A DNA stretch of 64,000 nt from Sporosarcina sp. ANT_H38 (lineage in GTDB: Bacteria; Bacillota; Bacilli; Bacillales_A; Planococcaceae), in NCBI RefSeq assembly GCF_008369195.1, contig NZ_VOBC01000003.1, positions 310,001 through 374,000 on the forward strand, written 5' to 3'. Below, piece by piece: positions 41,931-51,050 of the stretch. Numbering within the stretch: the stretch's first letter is position 1; each line of letters opens with the position of its first letter. Position numbers and translations under genes: made by a program. A model generated the notes under the pieces. The model was not told the DNA's origin. It made no database searches and saw nothing but the letters and a program-made list of their open reading frames with translations.

Positions 41931-42995
41931 ATGGATAAGCTAGCAAAATTAAGAGCACAGTTCGATCAACTTGGAGTAGATGGCCTATTAATTACTAATG
42001 GCGTTAACCGCCGCTACCTAACAGGTTTTACAGGTAGCGCTGGAACTGTCGTAATTACTAAGACGGAAGCATGCCTCTTCGTAGATTTCCGATATGTCGA
42101 TCAGGCTCATTCACAAGTAAAAAACTATTCGGTTATCCAGTTAGAAAGAGAATCCATCTACACAGGTGTTGCCCAAATGGCAGAGAGATTAGGTATTTCA
42201 AGACTAGGATTTGAACAAGGTAACCTAACCTATCATTTGCATGCTCAGTATACTGAAGCATTACACGGTGAGATGGTTCCTCTTTCAGGCGTCATAGAAA
42301 GTCTTCGTACGATTAAGACTGCAGAAGAACTTCAAAAAATTAAAACGGCTGTTGAAATCTCTGATTCTGCATTTAGTCACATTTTAACTTATATCCGTCA
42401 AGGGGTTACAGAAATCGATGTGGCTAACGAATTGGAGTTCTATATGAGAAAACAAGGCGCAACATCGTCTTCATTTGACATAATTATCGCTTCTGGCCAC
42501 CGCTCTGCACTTCCACATGGAGTAGCGAGTACAAAGGTCATCGAGACAGGCGACATGGTGACACTTGATTTTGGGGCATATTATGAAGGCTACCGTTCGG
42601 ATATGACAAGAACGATCGCAGTAGGTCAGCCAAAAGAAGAATTGAAAAGCATATACACCATTGTGCTGGACTCGTTGTCAAATGCACTTGCAGGAATTAC
42701 ACCAGGTATAACAGGTCGAGAAGCAGACGCATTTTCAAGAGATTATATCACCGAAAAGGGATATGGTGAGCAATATGGACATGGATCCGGGCATGGCCTA
42801 GGTTTAGATCTTCATGAGGAAATTTTCATGTCCCCTAAATGCGACAAACTCGTTGAAACTGGAATGGTTCTTACTGTTGAACCAGGTATTTATATTCCAG
42901 GTCTTGGCGGTGTAAGAATTGAAGACGATATTTTAGTAACTGCAAACGGGAATGAAATTCTTACAAAATCACCAAAAGAGTTAATTATTTTGTGA
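41931..42995 (+). CDS. M24 aminopeptidase, Xaa-Pro type (copy 1)
   Basis: This 354-residue metallopeptidase removes N-terminal residues before proline. The creatinase-like N-domain ends near 125. The catalytic pita-bread domain has metal ligands in TLDFGAYYEGYRSDMTRT (two D), GHGSGHGLGLDLHE (H) and TVEPGIYIPGLGGVRIEDD (two E). The ATG follows GTGGGGGAAC. A diverged paralogue follows on the same strand. Confidence 0.92.
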   Translation: MDKLAKLRAQFDQLGVDGLLITNGVNRRYLTGFTGSAGTVVITKTEACLFVDFRYVDQAHSQVKNYSVIQLERESIYTGVAQMAERLGISRLGFEQGNLTYHLHAQYTEALHGEMVPLSGVIESLRTIKTAEELQKIKTAVEISDSAFSHILTYIRQGVTEIDVANELEFYMRKQGATSSSFDIIIASGHRSALPHGVASTKVIETGDMVTLDFGAYYEGYRSDMTRTIAVGQPKEELKSIYTIVLDSLSNALAGITPGITGREADAFSRDYITEKGYGEQYGHGSGHGLGLDLHEEIFMSPKCDKLVETGMVLTVEPGIYIPGLGGVRIEDDILVTANGNEILTKSPKELIIL

Positions 42996-43147
42996 AAGTA
43001 AGATTGACTTGAAATAGAGAGCTCTACTGAATTTTCTACGGCGCTAGATGGAGCCTTCACTCAGTTGATATAGGTATTTATTTGTTAAACTTATGTAGTA
43101 TAATTTCTACAACAACATTAATTAAACAACTTTAGGAGGGTTCATTT

Positions 43148-44251
43148 TTGGGTACTATATATGAAGCAAGACGAGCAATGTTAAAATCGTATCTCTCCGA
43201 GAACAATATCACTGCAGTTATGATTACCGCGCCGGCAAATGTGTTTTACTTCACAGGATTCAATTCAGATCCTCATGAACGATTCATGTCTTTGTTCATT
43301 GACATGCATACTAATAATACATATTTGTTTGTCCCAGCATTAGATAAAGATGCCGCTTTGCTGGTATCTGATATCACAACAATCATTCCGATTTCAGACG
43401 AGCAAATACCTTTCGAGGTTGTCCGTGAATCGGTTGGTGAAATTTCAAAAACAGTTGGTATCGAGGCCAAGGCGTTGAGTTATTATCTTTACAATAGCTT
43501 GCTGGAATTTTTCCCAGGTGTACAAGTCGTCGATGTGCAGCCATTCATTAACAAACAAAGAATGAAGAAGTCTAAAGAAGAAATCGCAAAATTAATAACG
43601 GCAATCGAAATCATTGAAAAGGTTTTGGAAGAAGGCATCAAGAAAGTGAAGATTGGAATGTCCGAATCGGACTTGACTGGAGAATTGGAGTTCCTAATGA
43701 GGAAATTCGGCGCGGACGGTCCTTCTTTTTCAACCATCGTGCTTACCGGTGAAAAGGCGGCATTGCCACATGGTTCTCCTGGAGAACGAAAACTCCAAAA
43801 AGGAGATTATCTGTTGATAGATTTCGGAGTCATCAAAGACGGATATTGTTCTGATATTACAAGAACCTTCATTATCGGAGAGGCTTCAGAACAACAAAAA
43901 GAAATTTATGATATTGTTCTTCGGTCGAATGAAGCAGGCATCAATGCTGTACAAGCAGGAGTACCGTTGAAGACCTTTGATATTGAAGCAAGAAATGTCA
44001 TTATCGCGAACGGCTACGGGGAGTATTTCAATAACCGTGTCGGACACGGTTTAGGTATCGAGCTCCATGAAGAACCTTCCATCCATCAAAATAATGAGCA
44101 GATTGCTGAAGCTGGTCTTGTCTTTACAATCGAGCCTGGTATTTATATCCCGGAAGTCGGCGGAGTCCGTATTGAAGACACTGTCTATATCAATGAAGAC
44201 GGTAAAGTTGAAGTATTATCTTCATTCCCGAAACAACTTCAAATTCTATAA
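43148..44251 (+). CDS. M24 aminopeptidase, Xaa-Pro type (copy 2)
   Basis: This 367-residue paralogue of the preceding gene keeps all metal ligands: LIDFGVIKDGYCSDITRTF, VGHGLGIELHE and TIEPGIYIPEVGGVRIEDT. It starts at a TTG behind AGGAGGG, and no closer ATG exists. The 150-base gap contains a TATAAT near 43102, so separate expression is likely. Substrate preference relative to copy 1 is unknown. Confidence 0.9.
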   Translation: MGTIYEARRAMLKSYLSENNITAVMITAPANVFYFTGFNSDPHERFMSLFIDMHTNNTYLFVPALDKDAALLVSDITTIIPISDEQIPFEVVRESVGEISKTVGIEAKALSYYLYNSLLEFFPGVQVVDVQPFINKQRMKKSKEEIAKLITAIEIIEKVLEEGIKKVKIGMSESDLTGELEFLMRKFGADGPSFSTIVLTGEKAALPHGSPGERKLQKGDYLLIDFGVIKDGYCSDITRTFIIGEASEQQKEIYDIVLRSNEAGINAVQAGVPLKTFDIEARNVIIANGYGEYFNNRVGHGLGIELHEEPSIHQNNEQIAEAGLVFTIEPGIYIPEVGGVRIEDTVYINEDGKVEVLSSFPKQLQIL

Positions 44252-44268
44252 GTGTCTCATTTTGAATA

Positions 44269-44337
44269 TGCTCTTGTATATGTCGTTAGACGGCTTTCAC
44301 GTAAAGTTGCTGATGATAACATATACAAGGGCTTTTT
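44269..44337 (+). terminator. Terminator after the second Xaa-Pro peptidase gene
   Basis: GCTCTTGTATATG pairs with CATATACAAGGGC and is followed by six T. Confidence 0.75.
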
Positions 44338-44418
44338 TACACCCCTTATATTAATCTAAAAATTCTAATTCTATGTCGAATTTTATAAATTCCTATGTTA
44401 TCATTAGAACCACACCGA

Positions 44419-44434
44419 TGAAAGCGCATTCATT
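44419..44434 (+). promoter_or_regulatory. Candidate CcpA (cre) site upstream of sigL
   Basis: ATGAAAGCGCATTCAT matches the consensus WTGNAANCGNWNNCWW without mismatch. It is 30 bases before the sigL start codon, a position compatible with a CcpA roadblock as described for Bacillus subtilis sigL. Confidence 0.6.
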
Positions 44435-44463
44435 TGTTAACAGCATCAAAAGGAGGATTTATT

Positions 44464-45774
44464 ATGGAGCTTGTACTCCGGCAACGGCAGGAACTGAATC
44501 TGCTAATGACTTTTGAGTTAAGGCAAGCTATTGAATTACTACAATACTCCACTTATGAACTCGAACAATATATCAGACAACAAGAGTTGGAAAATCCGAT
44601 TATCGAACTGAAGGAAAAAGAGGAGAAACCCGTCTTTGAAGAAAGATTAAATCGACGATCTTCTTTCAGTGGTTCTGCGATGCCAGTTGATGTCATCCAA
44701 AGTAGTGATCGGAACATGCGTGACGAATTACTCGATCAGGCAAAGTTCATGTCCTATGATGAGCATACACAAATACTCATAAAGTATCTCCTCAACAATC
44801 TCGACGACAACGGCTACTTGCAGGTTCCAGACAACAACTCGAATGGCTATTTGTCATTTGATGAAGGTGATATTGAAAAAGGAATTCACCTTCTTCAACA
44901 ATTAGGTCCAATCGGAATAGGCGCCAGGGATTTGAGGGAATGTTTGCTTCTACAAATTACTTACAGCTATCCTGAAAATAAGTTAGCTGCCTGTTTAGTG
45001 GAACATCATTTAAACCTCGTTGCAGACCATAAGTGGAATGAGATTGCTTTAAAAATGAATATTGAAATGGCTGTAGTGAAAGACCTCTTCGATTTCATCC
45101 AAACACTAAGTCCAAGGCCTTGCGCATTCATTTCTAATTTCCCAACAGAGTATTTGACGCCCGACATTATCGTCGATTGGAAGAATGGTGAATTTATATT
45201 TCACTTGAATGACGGCCATTTACCAACTATTCATATGAATAAAGATTATTCGCAGTCCCTTCATGTGAAAGACGATGCATCAAAATATATCAATACACAA
45301 TATAAAAACTATCAATGGCTTATAAGCAGCATTGAACAGCGCCGAAATACGATTATTAAAATCGTGCACGTCCTTTTGGAAAAACAAGAAAGCTTTTTTA
45401 AGAATGGATTCCGTTCATTGAAACCTCTTACACTTAAAGAGGTCGCCGATGAAATCGAGATGCACGAATCGACTGTCAGCCGAGCTACGATGAACAAAGT
45501 AATACAGACATCTTTTGGTTCCTTTGACCTCCGTCTGCTGTTCACTTCAAAGTTGGAAACGGCAGACGGAGATACCATTTCTCAAACAAAGATGAAAACA
45601 CTTCTGAAAAACTTCATAGCCCAAGAAAATAAATTCAAACCTTATTCCGATCAAAAAATAGCCGAATACTTTAATACTGAACAAGGGATTACAATCTCTA
45701 GGCGGACAATCAGCAAGTACAGAGAAGAACTACGAATACCCCCTTCAAGTAAACGTAAGGATATTCAGGTCTAG
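44464..45774 (+). CDS. sigL: RNA polymerase sigma-54 factor (SigL)
   Basis: Sigma-54 directs RNA polymerase to -24/-12 promoters that need AAA+ activators; in Bacilli it serves amino-acid and acetoin catabolism and similar pathways. The 436 residues show region I (LRQRQELNLLMTFELRQAI), the core-binding GIGARDLRECLLLQ, the helix-turn-helix (LTLKEVADEIEMHESTVSR near 325-343) and the RpoN box ISRRTISKYREEL near 411-423. The ATG at 44464 follows AAAGGAGG. No activator gene is in the window. Confidence 0.95.
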   Translation: MELVLRQRQELNLLMTFELRQAIELLQYSTYELEQYIRQQELENPIIELKEKEEKPVFEERLNRRSSFSGSAMPVDVIQSSDRNMRDELLDQAKFMSYDEHTQILIKYLLNNLDDNGYLQVPDNNSNGYLSFDEGDIEKGIHLLQQLGPIGIGARDLRECLLLQITYSYPENKLAACLVEHHLNLVADHKWNEIALKMNIEMAVVKDLFDFIQTLSPRPCAFISNFPTEYLTPDIIVDWKNGEFIFHLNDGHLPTIHMNKDYSQSLHVKDDASKYINTQYKNYQWLISSIEQRRNTIIKIVHVLLEKQESFFKNGFRSLKPLTLKEVADEIEMHESTVSRATMNKVIQTSFGSFDLRLLFTSKLETADGDTISQTKMKTLLKNFIAQENKFKPYSDQKIAEYFNTEQGITISRRTISKYREELRIPPSSKRKDIQV

Positions 45775-45777
45775 ACA

Positions 45778-45830
45778 AATAGAAGAGGGATGGAGGCGTA
45801 CAGTCACCTCCACTCCCCCTCTTCTATTGC
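45778..45830. terminator. Terminator after sigL
   Basis: AATAGAAGAGGG and CCCTCTTCTATT form the outer stem, with an inner TGGAGG/CCTCCA stem. It lies between convergent genes. Confidence 0.75.
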
Positions 45831-45873
45831 GTACTTTTTACCTGATTGTGATTACTCCGCTTTTTCACAGCCG

Positions 45874-46614
45874 TCACTTCAACATGCCACCGTCAACTTC
45901 CAAAACTGTTCCGTTAACAAAGTCTGATTCGTCGGAAGCTAGAAATAGGTAAGCATTCGCCACGTCTTCAGGAGTACCCATTCGGTTATAAGGTGTCATC
46001 ATCTTAATTTGTTCCAACACTTTCTCCGGAATTGTATCGATCATATCTGTTTCGATGAAACCTGGTGCGACAGCATTTACATTGATGCCTTTTCGACCAA
46101 ATTCCTTCGCCCACGTCCTTGTCATACCGATAACACCCGCTTTCGCTGCGGCATAATTCGTTTGACCAACGTTCCCCCCCGTTCCCGCGATCGAGGAAGT
46201 ATTAATAATTTTCCCTTTGCCTTGAGCAAGCATTGTAGGAAGGAAAGCTTGTGTACAATTGAAGACACCCGTCAAGTTCACATCTATTACTTTCTGAAAG
46301 TCAGCTGATTGAAGCTTTAGCATCATTGCATCTCTAGTAATTCCAGCATTATTAATGAGGATATCCACTTTTCCAAACTGCTCGATCACTTTTCCCGCCA
46401 TCTCTTTTACATCTTCACTATTGGACACATCCGCCCTGAAGAAAGCCCCCTCAATTCCCAATTCATTCAGTTGTTGGACTTTTGCTTCTCCCGCCTTTTC
46501 ATCAAAATCAACAATAGCGATTTGTGCTCCATGTTTACCAAAAAGTGTAGCTGCCACTGCTCCAATTCCATTTGCCCCGCCTGTTATGACAACAGTTTTA
46601 TCTTGTAAACGCAT
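45874..46614 (-). CDS. SDR-family 3-oxoacyl-ACP/acetoacetyl-CoA reductase (FabG-like)
   Basis: This 246-residue NAD(P)H-dependent short-chain reductase has the nucleotide fold GGANGIGA at 12-19, NNAG near 88, and catalytic S-Y-K in TSSIAGTGGNVGQTNYAAAK near 139-158. GFIETDM is typical of FabG and PhaB. It stands alone, away from the main fatty-acid cluster, so it is probably a secondary FabG paralogue rather than the housekeeping enzyme. Confidence 0.85.
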   Translation of the reverse strand: MRLQDKTVVITGGANGIGAVAATLFGKHGAQIAIVDFDEKAGEAKVQQLNELGIEGAFFRADVSNSEDVKEMAGKVIEQFGKVDILINNAGITRDAMMLKLQSADFQKVIDVNLTGVFNCTQAFLPTMLAQGKGKIINTSSIAGTGGNVGQTNYAAAKAGVIGMTRTWAKEFGRKGINVNAVAPGFIETDMIDTIPEKVLEQIKMMTPYNRMGTPEDVANAYLFLASDESDFVNGTVLEVDGGMLK

Positions 46615-46710
46615 ATAAAGAACCTACTTTCACTCATCTTTTGTCGGACTCTTTTAATAATTCTTATTTTATCATATTGATTGGAATTCTGTAGAACATC
46701 TTGTAATCTA

Positions 46711-46744
46711 AAAAACAGGCACCCCCAAATTAGGACGCCTGTTT
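46711..46744 (-). terminator. Terminator after ytxJ
   Basis: AAACAGGC and GCCTGTTT pair near the ytxJ stop codon. The left arm is preceded on the plus strand by A residues that give T on the minus strand. Confidence 0.65.
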
Positions 46745-46748
46745 CACT

Positions 46749-47081
46749 TTATTTACTTCCGTATTCCTTTACAGCTAGTCCAATTTTTGATCCGCTAATC
46801 GAGTAATGAGTCGCCTGCCAGACCGCTTTTCCATCCTTCAACAAAAACAGTTGGGGCGATTGGTGTTCAACACGTAGATTACTTTCGATTTCATTGGAAA
46901 CAGGACGACTTTCCTGTACTTTAAGAAAATATTTCGGTACCTCCGCTTCGGATGACTCAAATGCATTGTAGGCTGCGGCACTAACTGGACATGTCGTACT
47001 ATGTTTTAAAACGAACAAAGGATTCTTTTTCGATTGTTCCAATACGTCATACCACTCATTAACTGTTCGTAGTTCCTTCAT
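46749..47081 (-). CDS. ytxJ: Monothiol bacilliredoxin YtxJ (BrxC)
   Basis: This 110-residue thioredoxin-fold protein is thought to remove bacillithiol from mixed disulfides on proteins. The active-site TCPVS near 30-34 has a single redox cysteine, and SPQLFLLKDGKAVW carries the usual pre-beta proline. The ATG at 47081 follows GGAGATG. Its presence implies that the host makes bacillithiol. Confidence 0.88.
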   Translation of the reverse strand: MKELRTVNEWYDVLEQSKKNPLFVLKHSTTCPVSAAAYNAFESSEAEVPKYFLKVQESRPVSNEIESNLRVEHQSPQLFLLKDGKAVWQATHYSISGSKIGLAVKEYGSK

Positions 47082-47295
47082 GACATTCATCTCCTTCTAT
47101 ATTAAAATGTTTTCCCGTTAGAGTTGGTTGTAAACACTTGCTCTTCCGTGGATATTAACAAAGGAAGTAACTGAAGCATACCAGCCAATTCCTATCGCGC
47201 AAATAAATGCTTTTATAATGCACGTTGAAATCATTTAATAATTAGTCCTCATCTAACTTCTTTGCTGAATTAACTTCTGACCATAAAGTTAATCC

Positions 47296-47868
47296 TCAAC
47301 TCTTTCCGGGCATAATTTTCTGTTTCAAATCAGGCCAATGCGTAAATAGAAGAAGTGTTGATAGCAAGCAGGCAGCAATGAAAACAGGAATTTCATACAA
47401 AAATGCTAGCACTATAATGGGCATCAATAGCACTGCACTTAGTCCTGCTAGCGTAAAACTCTTTACAAACGGATAGATGATAAGATAAAGGCCCATAAAA
47501 ACGAGAAACAGTAGCGGATTAAATACAAGCATGCCACCTATATAAGTGGATACGCCCATCCCACCCCGAAACTTCAAAAATAGAGGGTATACATGTCCTA
47601 ATGTTACAGCGAAAAGGGCCAAAATTTCTACATCCGCACCAAATCCTAGCCACTTAGCAGCGCAAACGGCCAGCACACCTTTTAATGCGTCTCCGATGAA
47701 TGTCGCAACGAATGCCTTTTTCCCAAACACCCGCCCGGCATTACGTGCACCTGGATTTCCGCTTCCTTCTACCCGGATATTTTTCTTATAAAAGAAACTG
47801 CTAATAATCGAGCCAGTCAGGATATTGCCAAGCAAGTAAGAGCATAATAATAATAGAATGAGTGTCAT
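47296..47868 (-). CDS. plsY: Glycerol-3-phosphate acyltransferase PlsY-like
   Basis: This integral membrane enzyme transfers acyl groups from acyl-phosphate to glycerol-3-phosphate. The 190 residues show about five helices and the PlsY motifs GSGNPGARNAGR near 36-47, GDALKG near 59, and GHVYPLFLKFRGGMGVST near 91-108. It is a single gene. In many Bacilli a second PlsY copy exists elsewhere, so this could be a paralogue. Confidence 0.87.
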   Translation of the reverse strand: MTLILLLLCSYLLGNILTGSIISSFFYKKNIRVEGSGNPGARNAGRVFGKKAFVATFIGDALKGVLAVCAAKWLGFGADVEILALFAVTLGHVYPLFLKFRGGMGVSTYIGGMLVFNPLLFLVFMGLYLIIYPFVKSFTLAGLSAVLLMPIIVLAFLYEIPVFIAACLLSTLLLFTHWPDLKQKIMPGKS

Positions 47869-48014
47869 AATCGGTCCTTTTTAGTAAATGATAGGTTTTT
47901 TCTACTATAGCATCTTTCCAAAAATATGATGAATAATATCCAAACGTATTGTTTGCTGTATTTTATTCTTGGAGATGGTATACAATTATGGTTCAAATGA
48001 AAGGAGTGCATTCA

Positions 48015-48659
48015 GTGCACGAGCGCAAACGGCAACTTCTACTAGCGTTTATTCTTTGCATCGGCTTCGGTTTGACATTCGTTTATATCGCTACCGCTGT
48101 CAGCAATAACTCAATTGGACGTTTCGATACTGCAATTATTGGCTTTATCCAAGGACTAGAAGCACCTTGGCTAACAGCTATCATGAAAGGTTTCACTTGG
48201 GTTGGCTCTGGTTTAGCCGTTACTACAATTACCGTGATTGGATTTATTGTCCTATACTTTTTCCTACGCTACCGCCAACAGTCATTTCTATTGACGATCG
48301 TAGTTGTCGGATCAATTCTATTTAACAAAATGCTTAAATCCTATTTCAAACGGGAGAGACCTGAACTTCACCGGATTATGGATGCAGGCGGCTTCAGCTT
48401 TCCAAGCGGTCATTCGATGATGGCATTCGCCCTTTACGCAATCCTCGCCTACATCGCTTGGCGAAATGTTAAAACAACCACAAACCACGTTCTTCTTTTT
48501 CTGTTCGCCGCCTTCATGATCATCATGATTGGAACAAGCCGTATTTACCTTGGTGTCCATTATCCGAGCGATATTATCGGGGGATATATAGCAAGCGCAC
48601 TTTGGGTGACGTTGGCAATTTCAGTTTACTCGTATTTCCAGAACAAACGCGAGACATAA
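48015..48659 (+). CDS. PAP2-family membrane phosphatase
   Basis: This 214-residue six-helix membrane protein has the phosphatidic-acid/undecaprenyl-pyrophosphate phosphatase motifs: KSYFKRERPELHR (motif 1), FSFPSGHSMMAF (motif 2, catalytic H) and SRIYLGVHYPSDIIGG (motif 3). The active site faces outward in the family. The GTG at 48015 follows AAAGGAG; an upstream ATG-containing frame lacks such a site. Lipid carrier recycling or phospholipid turnover are both possible. Confidence 0.87.
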   Translation: MHERKRQLLLAFILCIGFGLTFVYIATAVSNNSIGRFDTAIIGFIQGLEAPWLTAIMKGFTWVGSGLAVTTITVIGFIVLYFFLRYRQQSFLLTIVVVGSILFNKMLKSYFKRERPELHRIMDAGGFSFPSGHSMMAFALYAILAYIAWRNVKTTTNHVLLFLFAAFMIIMIGTSRIYLGVHYPSDIIGGYIASALWVTLAISVYSYFQNKRET

Positions 48660-48662
48660 GAG

Positions 48663-48706
48663 AGACCTTTCCGCGTCGAAAAATGACGTGGAGCGGTCTT
48701 TATTTT
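48663..48706. terminator. Terminator between convergent genes
   Basis: AGACCTTTCCGCGTC pairs imperfectly with GACGTGGAGCGGTCT and is followed by TTATTTT. Confidence 0.65.
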
Positions 48707-48722
48707 AATGATTTAACGTTCT

Positions 48723-49229
48723 TCACAAATACTTTTCTACCTCTTCCTCTGAAAGCTGTCGCGGAGAATGGTCTCCAAGTTCAATGTATTCTGAACGACC
48801 ATCTACTTTTACACTAAATACATTACGACTTTTCGTCGGTAACATCCATTCTATTTTCATGTTCATCTTCGTATAAAATTCGTTCATTTCTTTCTGCGCT
48901 TCTACTGGAACAGAACTAGTTGGGACAGGTAGGTTCGACTCTATCGTCACTTTTGGTTCGTTTTTGTCGTGTATTTTCTGCAATAAATCAATGACTTCAC
49001 CGAAGCCAATAATTAGAATCCCATAAACGGCATTTGTCGCGACAATGGTTAGAAAACCGCCGAACCCTATTCCACCCACGCTTTCTATCATACCCATTTC
49101 ATTTGGAAAAGGTTGAGAAAATGAATTCAGAACAATGAATGCTTGAATAATACCCCAACCGATAACAACCAGTCCGATGACTTTCAAAGCAAAACCGATT
49201 AGAGTGCGTCTTACAAATAGCTCCTCCAT
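48723..49229 (-). CDS. Two-helix membrane protein of unknown function
   Basis: This 168-residue protein has two membrane segments (about 5-31 and 50-78), then a soluble, mostly charged tail of 80 residues that ends with SPRQLSEEEVEKYL. The ATG at 49229 follows AGAGGTG. I do not recognise the family. It has no close partner gene. Confidence 0.65.
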   Translation of the reverse strand: MEELFVRRTLIGFALKVIGLVVIGWGIIQAFIVLNSFSQPFPNEMGMIESVGGIGFGGFLTIVATNAVYGILIIGFGEVIDLLQKIHDKNEPKVTIESNLPVPTSSVPVEAQKEMNEFYTKMNMKIEWMLPTKSRNVFSVKVDGRSEYIELGDHSPRQLSEEEVEKYL

Positions 49230-49345
49230 GCAGCCCAGCACCTCTCTGTTTTCATATTATTCTAACTATTATACAGTAGAAAGAGGGAAATAGTTTTATC
49301 TGCATATTTGATATAATGAAAGTAACGCAAGGAGGTTTGTTATTT

Positions 49346-49651
49346 TTGAATTTATTTACAGAGCGTGTCATCCGAATTATTCAAGGAATTCCTGCCGGTC
49401 ATGTCATGGCATACGGTCAAGTTGCCGCCGTTGCAGGCAGTCCGCGCGGTGCAAGGCAAGTTGTCCGAACGCTACATTCGATGAGTGAAAAGTACGAATT
49501 GCCATGGCACCGGATCATTAACACAAAAGGGGAAGTTTCATTTACAGGTGGAGATCAGCGAGAGCTGCTGGAATCAGAAGGCATTCAATTCAAAAATAAC
49601 AAAGTCGATTTGACTGTTTATCGCTGGTTCCCTATTGATAGTTACGAATAA
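49346..49651 (+). CDS. Alkyltransferase-like protein (ATL, MGMT family)
   Basis: This 101-residue DNA-binding protein resembles O6-methylguanine-DNA methyltransferase, with IPAGHVMAYGQVAAVAG and PRGARQVVRTLH, the recognition helix. The reactive cysteine of the PCHR motif is replaced by tryptophan in ELPWHRIINTKG. ATL proteins cannot repair alkyl groups themselves; they flag alkylguanine for nucleotide excision repair. The TTG start follows AAGGAGG. It is a single gene. Confidence 0.85.
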   Translation: MNLFTERVIRIIQGIPAGHVMAYGQVAAVAGSPRGARQVVRTLHSMSEKYELPWHRIINTKGEVSFTGGDQRELLESEGIQFKNNKVDLTVYRWFPIDSYE

Positions 49652-49668
49652 TACAATTAACAAAATGA

Positions 49669-49704
49669 GAAGGCGACCCCATTATCTGGATCGCCTTCTT
49701 TATT
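49669..49704. terminator. Bidirectional terminator
   Basis: AGAAGGCGA and TCGCCTTCT pair between the convergent ATL and pmbA genes. It touches the pmbA stop codon. Confidence 0.75.
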
Positions 49705-51047
49705 CAATCCACCGTAACAGAAAGCTCTTTCACCAACAGTGAAGGTGAACCATAACCACCAGGCATAAATTCTAAATCAGACCCAGTCTCTTTAATATCT
49801 TTCATATAATCAAAAAAGTTACCGGCAATTGTCATCTGTTTGACGGCTGATACAATTTTCCCGTTTTTAATATGGAAGCCGGTTGCCGCGACAGAAAAGT
49901 CCCCCGAGATCGTGCTTGCTCCGGAATGAAGACCGGATAAGCCGGTGATCAATACGCCCTCTTCCAAAGAGGCAATCAAGTCTTCCTTGCTCTTTGTACC
50001 CGCTGCAATATACATATTCATCGGGGCAACTGTGAGCGTACTTTTATAGGACGACTTATGAGCATGGCCTGTCGTTTCAACACCATCTTTCTTAGCCGTT
50101 TTCCGATTATGGAGGAGTGTTTCAAGTGTTCCATTTGAAATGATTATGCGTTTTTCTGACGCTACACCTTCTCCGTCAAAATTGGAACCCGCCATTGCAT
50201 CTGGATGAAACGGATCGTCAAGCAGCGTGAAAACATTAGCCGCAATCTTTTCTCCAACCTTCCCCTTAAGCAAAGATTGATCTTTTTGCGTATTTTCAGC
50301 TGAAAAAATCGGCGTAAACGTAGCAAGCAAGGAAGCCGATGCGTCGTAGCGCATGATGACAGGGTACTTCTTCGTCGGAATCGATTGTTCGCCAAGATTA
50401 GAAAGCGCTTCTTCCGCCACTTCTTTTGCAATGGTATCGGCATCGAGTGCACCGAAATCGCGTGTCATCTTAACGTAGGTACCCGTTTTCATTTCTTCAC
50501 CCTCTTTTACCACAACAGAAATATAAATGACTAATCCATTCATCTTTTCTTTCAATGAAAGACCTTTATTGTTCGCTATAACGCGATCCTCAGAATAGTC
50601 TTGTAGCACACAATAATCCAGTGTGATAATGCGGGGGTCATACGCTAGCGTTTTCTTTTCAATTAATTTAATCAGTTCAATCTTTTCAGGAATAGGGACA
50701 TTTGCAAGCTCTTCGCTATAAAAATCATGCCCCGCATACTTTTCGCTACCCTCAAATATATCTGTACCATCATCCTCGTCTAGTACATCTGCATTTGCTT
50801 TTGCACTATCGATCAAAAACCGGATGGACGCCTGCTCAATTTTTTCGGTATAGGCGTACCCCATTTTCCCGTTATAAAGCCCTCGTAAACCGATTCCACC
50901 GTTTTCAGATGTCTCATAGCTGTCGATTTCACCCTCAAAAATCATGAGCTGCAATGATTCAGATCTCTGGTAATAGACTTCAGATTCTGTGAAACCTGCG
51001 TCCATCGCTTCGGCTAGTAGTTTCTCTTGAAATTCGTTGATCGTCAT
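49704..51047 (-). CDS. pmbA: PmbA/TldE-like metallopeptidase partner
   Basis: This 447-residue partner subunit of the TldD/PmbA heterodimeric protease has the family blocks ENGGIGLRGLYNGKMGYAYT near 45-64, HDFYSEELANVPIP near 105, GSNFDGEGVASEKRIII near 280, and SGDFSVAATGFHIKNG near 395. It lacks the HExxxH site, as expected for the PmbA half. It lies three bases downstream of tldD. In other bacteria the pair degrades unfolded peptides and matures some modified peptides; no peptide substrate is evident here. Confidence 0.9.
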   Translation of the reverse strand: MTINEFQEKLLAEAMDAGFTESEVYYQRSESLQLMIFEGEIDSYETSENGGIGLRGLYNGKMGYAYTEKIEQASIRFLIDSAKANADVLDEDDGTDIFEGSEKYAGHDFYSEELANVPIPEKIELIKLIEKKTLAYDPRIITLDYCVLQDYSEDRVIANNKGLSLKEKMNGLVIYISVVVKEGEEMKTGTYVKMTRDFGALDADTIAKEVAEEALSNLGEQSIPTKKYPVIMRYDASASLLATFTPIFSAENTQKDQSLLKGKVGEKIAANVFTLLDDPFHPDAMAGSNFDGEGVASEKRIIISNGTLETLLHNRKTAKKDGVETTGHAHKSSYKSTLTVAPMNMYIAAGTKSKEDLIASLEEGVLITGLSGLHSGASTISGDFSVAATGFHIKNGKIVSAVKQMTIAGNFFDYMKDIKETGSDLEFMPGGYGSPSLLVKELSVTVD

Positions 51048-51050
51048 CGA

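Noticed and set aside
41704..41958. 84-codon minus-strand frame between des and the peptidase gene
   Set aside because: It overlaps the start of the peptidase gene, lacks a ribosome site and has no recognisable protein pattern.
50162..50947. Several open frames inside pmbA on both strands
   Set aside because: They are overlapping shadows of a well-supported gene with intact family motifs.
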